Position numbers and translations under genes: made by a program. 64,000 nt of DNA from UBA5072 sp041737175 (GTDB lineage Bacteria > Bacteroidota > Bacteroidia > Bacteroidales > UBA10428). The notes beneath the pieces were generated by a model. It saw nothing but the letters and a program-made list of their open reading frames with translations. It searched no databases and was not told the DNA's origin. The stretch's first letter is position 1. Every line of letters begins with the position of its first letter. Of the stretch, positions 60,250 through 64,000 are shown piece by piece. The stretch lies in assembly GCA_041737175.1 (NCBI GenBank), contig JBGSSF010000030.1, positions 82,193-146,192 of the forward strand, read 5' to 3'.

Positions 60250-62061
60250 ATGCGTACATTTCAGGTTATACTGCTTTTATTGATCCCCCTGAGCCTCCGG
60301 GCGCAGGATGTAAAATTCACGGCTTCGGCTGCACCGAATGTACTGCGCGTTGGCGAACAATTCAACCTTACCTACACGTCCAACCAGGAACTCGATGAAA
60401 TTAATATTCCGGAGATCCGCGACTTTGAGCTCCTTGGCGGTCCCAGTCAGGGCCATAGCCAGAGTGTATTTGCAGAGAACGGCAAAGTGACCACTTCTTC
60501 CACCTGGACGTATACCTACTTTTTCAGAGCGGTAAAGGAGGGAAAGTTTACCATACCGCCTGCCACCGTAAAAATTAAAAACAAAACCCTTCCGTCCAAT
60601 GCGGTGACGGTTGAGATCGTGAAGGGCAGGGAACCGTCCCCTGCGCAAGGTCAGCCGGTTTCCACCCAGGAGTCATCACAGAACAACAACGTTTCTGATA
60701 AAGATCTGTTCGTCAGTGTGATCCTCGATAAAAAGGAAGCCTATATCGGAGAACAGATCATGGCTACCATAAAAATATTTACAAGGGTGAATCTTCTGGG
60801 AGTTGACCAGCGCTTTAAAGGACCTGATTTTACGGGTTTCTTCACGGAACCTGTTGAAGTGCCCCCGTTAAGAAGCCTGCAGCGTGAAGCCGTGGACGGT
60901 GATGTATACGGCACCGGCATCCTCCGGAAAGTAATTATCATTCCCCAGAAAAGCGGCGAACTGGTAATTCAGCCTTTTGAACTCGAAGTTTCCCTCCGGC
61001 AGGAAGTACGGCGCAAATTTGCCGACCCCTTTTTTGATGACTTTTCCATTCCAGAGGTACAGGAGATACCGCTGAAAATCAAAAGCAAGGCTGTTAAACT
61101 GATGGTAAAAACATTACCGCCCAACGCACCCAAAACCTTCCAGGGAGCTGTGGGTAACTTCAGGCTGACATCCGAGATCAATAAAACCAGCACCACCACC
61201 AATGATCCGCTAACCCTGAAAGTGACCGTCAGCGGCCGCGGAAACCTCAAGCTTCTCAATGAAGTGGGAGTCACTGTACCCTATGATATGGAAAAATACG
61301 ATCCGGTGATCAATACCCGCATGGATAATCCGCTCTCCGGCACAAAAACTTTTGAATACCTTATCGTGCCGAAGTTACCCGGAAAATTCACCATTCCGCC
61401 GGTGGAGCTGACCTACTTTGATGCAGGGACCAGCCAGTATAAAACCCTGAGAACGGAAGCATATCTGATCAGTGTTGAAAAGGGAGCGGGAGATACACTG
61501 ATCACATCGATGCCCGGAATGACCAAAGAAGATGTGAAACTGCTCAACCAGGATATCCGGTTCATTAAAACCAAGCCATTCAGCCTTACCAGAACGAATG
61601 CGTTTATCATGCGGTCCCCGGGTTACTATCTGCTGTACCTGCTGGCCCTGGGAATTTTCATTGCAGTTTTGTGGAACCGCCACCGGATGTTAAAACTGAA
61701 TGCCGATATTGCGGGGTTGAGGCTGCGAAAGGCAGATAAATATGCCAGGAAAAGACTGAAGAATAGTGAAGTTTTGCTGAAACAGGGTAATGATGTTGCT
61801 TTTTACGAGGAATTGCTGGGGGCAATCTGGGGCTATCTGAGCGATAAGCTGGGTATACCGGTGGCCACGCTCTCCAAAGAATCGGCAAAAACAGCATTGC
61901 TCAACCGGGGAGTGGAGCAGGAAATTATGGATCGTTTGTTCAGCGTTACCGAAACCTGTGAAATGGCAAGGTATGCGCACAGTTCCGGAGATATCGCCAG
62001 GGATAAACTCTACCGGGAGGCTTTGGAAGCGATATCGGACCTTCAGCAAAAACTGAAATAA
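60250..62061 (+). CDS. batD: BatD, envelope protein
   Basis: This 603-residue protein has a signal peptide (1-19, SLRAQ). Repeated BatD-type beta-domains lie at about 20-450 (AAPNVLRVGEQFNLTY, VIPKLPGKFTIPPVELTYFDAG in parts). One TM helix spans about 455-474 (YLLYLLALGIFIAVLW) and a cytoplasmic helical domain follows. It is the last gene tightly coupled in the operon. A family A repeat separates it from batE. Confidence 0.88.
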   Translation: MRTFQVILLLLIPLSLRAQDVKFTASAAPNVLRVGEQFNLTYTSNQELDEINIPEIRDFELLGGPSQGHSQSVFAENGKVTTSSTWTYTYFFRAVKEGKFTIPPATVKIKNKTLPSNAVTVEIVKGREPSPAQGQPVSTQESSQNNNVSDKDLFVSVILDKKEAYIGEQIMATIKIFTRVNLLGVDQRFKGPDFTGFFTEPVEVPPLRSLQREAVDGDVYGTGILRKVIIIPQKSGELVIQPFELEVSLRQEVRRKFADPFFDDFSIPEVQEIPLKIKSKAVKLMVKTLPPNAPKTFQGAVGNFRLTSEINKTSTTTNDPLTLKVTVSGRGNLKLLNEVGVTVPYDMEKYDPVINTRMDNPLSGTKTFEYLIVPKLPGKFTIPPVELTYFDAGTSQYKTLRTEAYLISVEKGAGDTLITSMPGMTKEDVKLLNQDIRFIKTKPFSLTRTNAFIMRSPGYYLLYLLALGIFIAVLWNRHRMLKLNADIAGLRLRKADKYARKRLKNSEVLLKQGNDVAFYEELLGAIWGYLSDKLGIPVATLSKESAKTALLNRGVEQEIMDRLFSVTETCEMARYAHSSGDIARDKLYREALEAISDLQQKLK

Positions 62062-62395
62062 TTTTATGTCGCCCCTGACGGGGCTTACAATATGGGTCGT
62101 GGTTATCTGTTCTACCATAATATCGCCCCTATGGGGCTTAAAGCAATTGACCGCAATTGAAAGCACCAGAGGTGCGATATAACGGTAGAAAAAATTATTA
62201 TGACCAAAGTGATAAGCGCCGTAGGTGCGACATAATGGTAGAAATTACGGATTAATACAGTTGAAAGCACCAGAGGTGCGGCATATTGGTAGAAATTGCG
62301 GTTTAATGCAGTTGAAAGCACCAGAGGTGCGGCATAACGGTAGAAATACAACGGTGCGGAATGTTCAAAAGCGCCGTAGGTGCGACATAATGGTT
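62062..62395. repeat. Family A intergenic repeat, copy A3
   Basis: This is a head-to-tail series of short modules: GCCCCTGACGGGGC, then repeated GCACCAGAGGTGCG(G/A) with ATATTGGTAGAAAT or AACGGTAGAAA flanks (62161-62345). GCGCCGTAGGTGCGACATAATGG units also occur. It separates batD from batE. Reading frames through it give a repeated YAAPLVLST-like peptide and are not genes. Confidence 0.88.
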
Positions 62396-62414
62396 TAATT
62401 ATTCATTTAAAATA

Positions 62415-62422
62415 TATGTTTG
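62415..62422 (+). promoter_or_regulatory. -7 element for batE
   Basis: TATGTTTG, a full TAnnTTTG match, 32 bp before the ATG at 62455. A TTTA at 62394-62397 may act as -33. It lies just past the family A repeat. Confidence 0.55.
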
Positions 62423-62454
62423 AAATGGTATCGTTAATAACCAGAAATATATCA

Positions 62455-63228
62455 ATGTTGAAGACCCATTTTATTTTCCTCTTTCTTCTTCTTTTCTTCA
62501 ATCTTCCATCTTCAATCTGTAATCCTCAATCCTCCCCCGATTCCCTTGTTTTACAAGGCAACAAGCACTACATGAACCGGGAATATGATCTGGCGGCTTC
62601 CAGTTACGCCAAAGTGATCAACCAGGGCTTTGAATCCGGAGAGCTTTATTACAATCTGGGAAATGCTTATTACAAGCAGGATTTCCTGGCCCGTGCCATC
62701 CTTTGTTACGAAAGAGCCTTGCTGTTAAAACCGGGCGATGAGGATATCCGGCAAAATCTGGCACTGGCCAATGCCCGGATCATCGATAAAATTGACCCCA
62801 TACCTGACTTCTTTCTTGCCCGGTGGGTGAAGTCGGTTCCCTGGCTTTTTTCACCCGACCGGTGGGCGATCATCAGCCTGGTGTTGTTTGTGCTTGCCCT
62901 GGGCGCATTTCTTGGGTTCGTCATGAGCCATGGGTATACGATGAAAAGGGTGGCGTTTGCGACCGGGATCCTGCTTGCTGTGCTCTCGCTGACCGGTATG
63001 CTGTCCATGTGGAACCGGGCAAAGCAGCTCACGCAAAGCGGATCTGCCATCATCATGACATCCTCCGTGAATGCCAAAAGCTCACCCGACGAACAAAGCA
63101 CCAACATATTCGTCCTGCACGAAGGCACAAAGGTAATGCTGCTCGACAGCGTTCAGAACTGGAAAGAAATCCGCATTGCGGATGGGAACAAGGGATGGGT
63201 TTTGAAGGAGGCTTTAGAGGAGATTTGA
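62455..63228 (+). CDS. batE: BatE, TPR and SH3-like protein
   Basis: This 257-residue protein has a signal peptide (to about 22, SSICN), TPR units at about 30-100 (YNLGNAYYKQDFLARAIL), and two TM helices near 132-152 and 158-175. A C-terminal bacterial SH3-like domain spans about 188-255 (SSVNAKSSPDEQSTNIFVLHEG). I start it at 62455 because a frame start at 62380 lies inside the family A repeat and the -7 element. It is the last bat gene. Confidence 0.86.
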   Translation: MLKTHFIFLFLLLFFNLPSSICNPQSSPDSLVLQGNKHYMNREYDLAASSYAKVINQGFESGELYYNLGNAYYKQDFLARAILCYERALLLKPGDEDIRQNLALANARIIDKIDPIPDFFLARWVKSVPWLFSPDRWAIISLVLFVLALGAFLGFVMSHGYTMKRVAFATGILLAVLSLTGMLSMWNRAKQLTQSGSAIIMTSSVNAKSSPDEQSTNIFVLHEGTKVMLLDSVQNWKEIRIADGNKGWVLKEALEEI

Positions 63229-63234
63229 GTTAGA

Positions 63235-63352
63235 GTAAAAAGTAAAAAGTAAAAAGTAAAAAGTAAACAGTTTACCGGCTGTTCACCGTTTACCGGCTGT
63301 TCACCTTTTACCTTTTACCTTTTACCTTTTACCGGCTGTTCACCGTTTACTT
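63235..63352. repeat. Composite short tandem repeat between batE and acylphosphatase
   Basis: Four GTAAAAA units (63235-63268) are followed by an 18-bp unit TTTACCGGCTGTTCACC in three positions (63270, 63288, 63327). ACCTTTT is repeated four times at 63303-63331. The two heptamer arrays are nearly reverse complements (GTAAAAA against GGTAAAA). It fills the gap between two convergent genes. Confidence 0.85.
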
Positions 63353-63353
63353 C

Positions 63354-63638
63354 TCACGACCTAACCTCAAACCCCCCGAACCCCATAACTTCCCCGTCAT
63401 AAACATCCATAAAATTGATCTTTGCCCGGGGTGGGCCCTGCCTGCACCATCGGATATAATCCTCAAGGTGATTGGATTCTCCTTCAACTTCCAGGTAGAC
63501 ATCCCCGTTCGGAAGATTCCGGACAAATCCTTTCACGCCGTAAAAAACTGCCATGGATCGTGCCGAATACCGAAAGCCAACCCCCTGCACCCTGCCGGAG
63601 ATCCGGATGTTTTTGTGAAAAACGGGCTGATTTGTCAT
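63354..63638 (-). CDS. acyP: Acylphosphatase
   Basis: This 94-residue enzyme cleaves carboxyl-phosphate bonds. The catalytic Arg and Asn are intact: GRVQGVGFRYS (R23) and GFVRNLPNGDVYLEVEG (N41). The length and fold pattern are typical. It is a single gene with no clear operon partner in view. Confidence 0.95.
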   Translation of the reverse strand: MTNQPVFHKNIRISGRVQGVGFRYSARSMAVFYGVKGFVRNLPNGDVYLEVEGESNHLEDYIRWCRQGPPRAKINFMDVYDGEVMGFGGFEVRS

Positions 63639-64000
63639 GGGTTTTTAGTAACTTTTCAGTAGAATTCAATCTAAAATTAAGGAATTTTTGAACACTGTTG
63701 CAAGTGTTGTTCGGTGCAGTTCGGCACAGGCAGTTCGGCTTAGGCTGTGCCTAAGTCGGCTATATGGTAGCAGGCTTTGCCTGCTATCAGATACGTGGTT
63801 AATATTCAGGCAAGAGCCTGAAAAGATATATTCGACTCAGGCAGTTCGGCTTAGGCTGTGCCTAAGTCGGCTATATGGTAGCAGGCTTCGCCTGCTATCA
63901 GATACGTGGTTAATATTCAGGCAAGAGCCTGAAAAGATATATTCGACTCAGGCAGTTCGGCTTAGGCTGTGCCTAAGTCGGCAATATGGTAGCAGGCTTC
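63639..64000. repeat. Family D tandem repeat, 111-bp unit, cut by the window end
   Basis: From about 63728 a 111-bp unit is repeated at least 2.4 times (unit starts at 63731, 63842 and 63953) and continues past the window. Each unit carries three hairpins: GCTTAGG-ctgtg-CCTAAGT, AGCAGGC-ttcg-GCCTGCT and CAGGC-aaga-GCCTG. The copies differ only by single bases. Bases 63639-63727 are AT-rich with no feature. Confidence 0.88.

Noticed and set aside
62112..62351. 79-residue frame with repeated YAAPLVLST
   Set aside because: It only reflects the tandem family A modules; the repeat unit drifts and there is no start context.
63728..64000. Possible CRISPR array
   Set aside because: The 111-bp units are almost identical along their whole length with no variable spacers, and no cas genes are near.

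Overview
The window is a chromosomal segment of a Bacteroidota bacterium, most likely of the order Bacteroidales or a close relative. The evidence is a type IX secretion (T9SS) C-terminal sorting domain, a Bacteroidetes-type LptD, a GldI-like prolyl isomerase beside nrnA and ndk, a one-protein propeller-type sensor kinase, a complete bat (Bacteroides aerotolerance) operon, and many TAnnTTTG (-7) promoter elements of the Bacteroidetes housekeeping sigma factor. No rRNA, tRNA, prophage, transposase or CRISPR array was found. Most genes are housekeeping genes.

Layout. 1-3000: the 3' end of proS, an AT-rich gap and an AT-rich T9SS cargo gene that looks acquired. 3.1-8.1 kb: lptD facing an amidase-MCE operon (envelope biogenesis). 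8.4-13.4 kb: dnaA, a YigZ-family gene, pyrB-pyrI, a DUF4293 membrane protein and a SirB1-like protein. 13.4-15.9 kb: a coiled-coil protein, zapA, a probable 6S RNA and rny on the minus strand. 16-21 kb: an M23 peptidase, anmK and a C69 dipeptidase. 21.3-26 kb: POT and OPT peptide transporters flanking a PqqD-like protein, then ndk. 26.4-30.6 kb: nrnA, three consecutive FKBP-type lipoproteins and an RsmI-family methylase. 31-37.1 kb: a large sensor kinase, a lipoprotein, alkaline phosphatase and a 53-residue rubredoxin. 37.4-44 kb: pepD, an SLC13-type permease, a GNAT-like protein, a 59-residue winged-helix protein and argS. 44.4-52.8 kb: ffh, folD, a GH20-like lipoprotein, a TPR protein, a ComA homologue, aroE and a YfiR-like protein. 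53.1-63.6 kb: truA, then the moxR-DUF58-bat operon and acylphosphatase.

Functional themes. Peptide use is well represented: C69 dipeptidase, OPT and POT transporters and PepD. Envelope work is the second theme: LptD, MCE, amidase, M23 peptidase, AnmK, the FKBP lipoproteins and the Bat proteins.

The most unusual content is between genes. Four families of structured repeats (called A-D here) fill nearly every gap longer than 300 bp. Families A, B and C each occur in both orientations, and one family C copy has about 33-bp terminal inverted repeats like a MITE. Separately, short tandem repeats, mostly with a 7-bp period, begin at or shortly after the stop codons of at least five genes.
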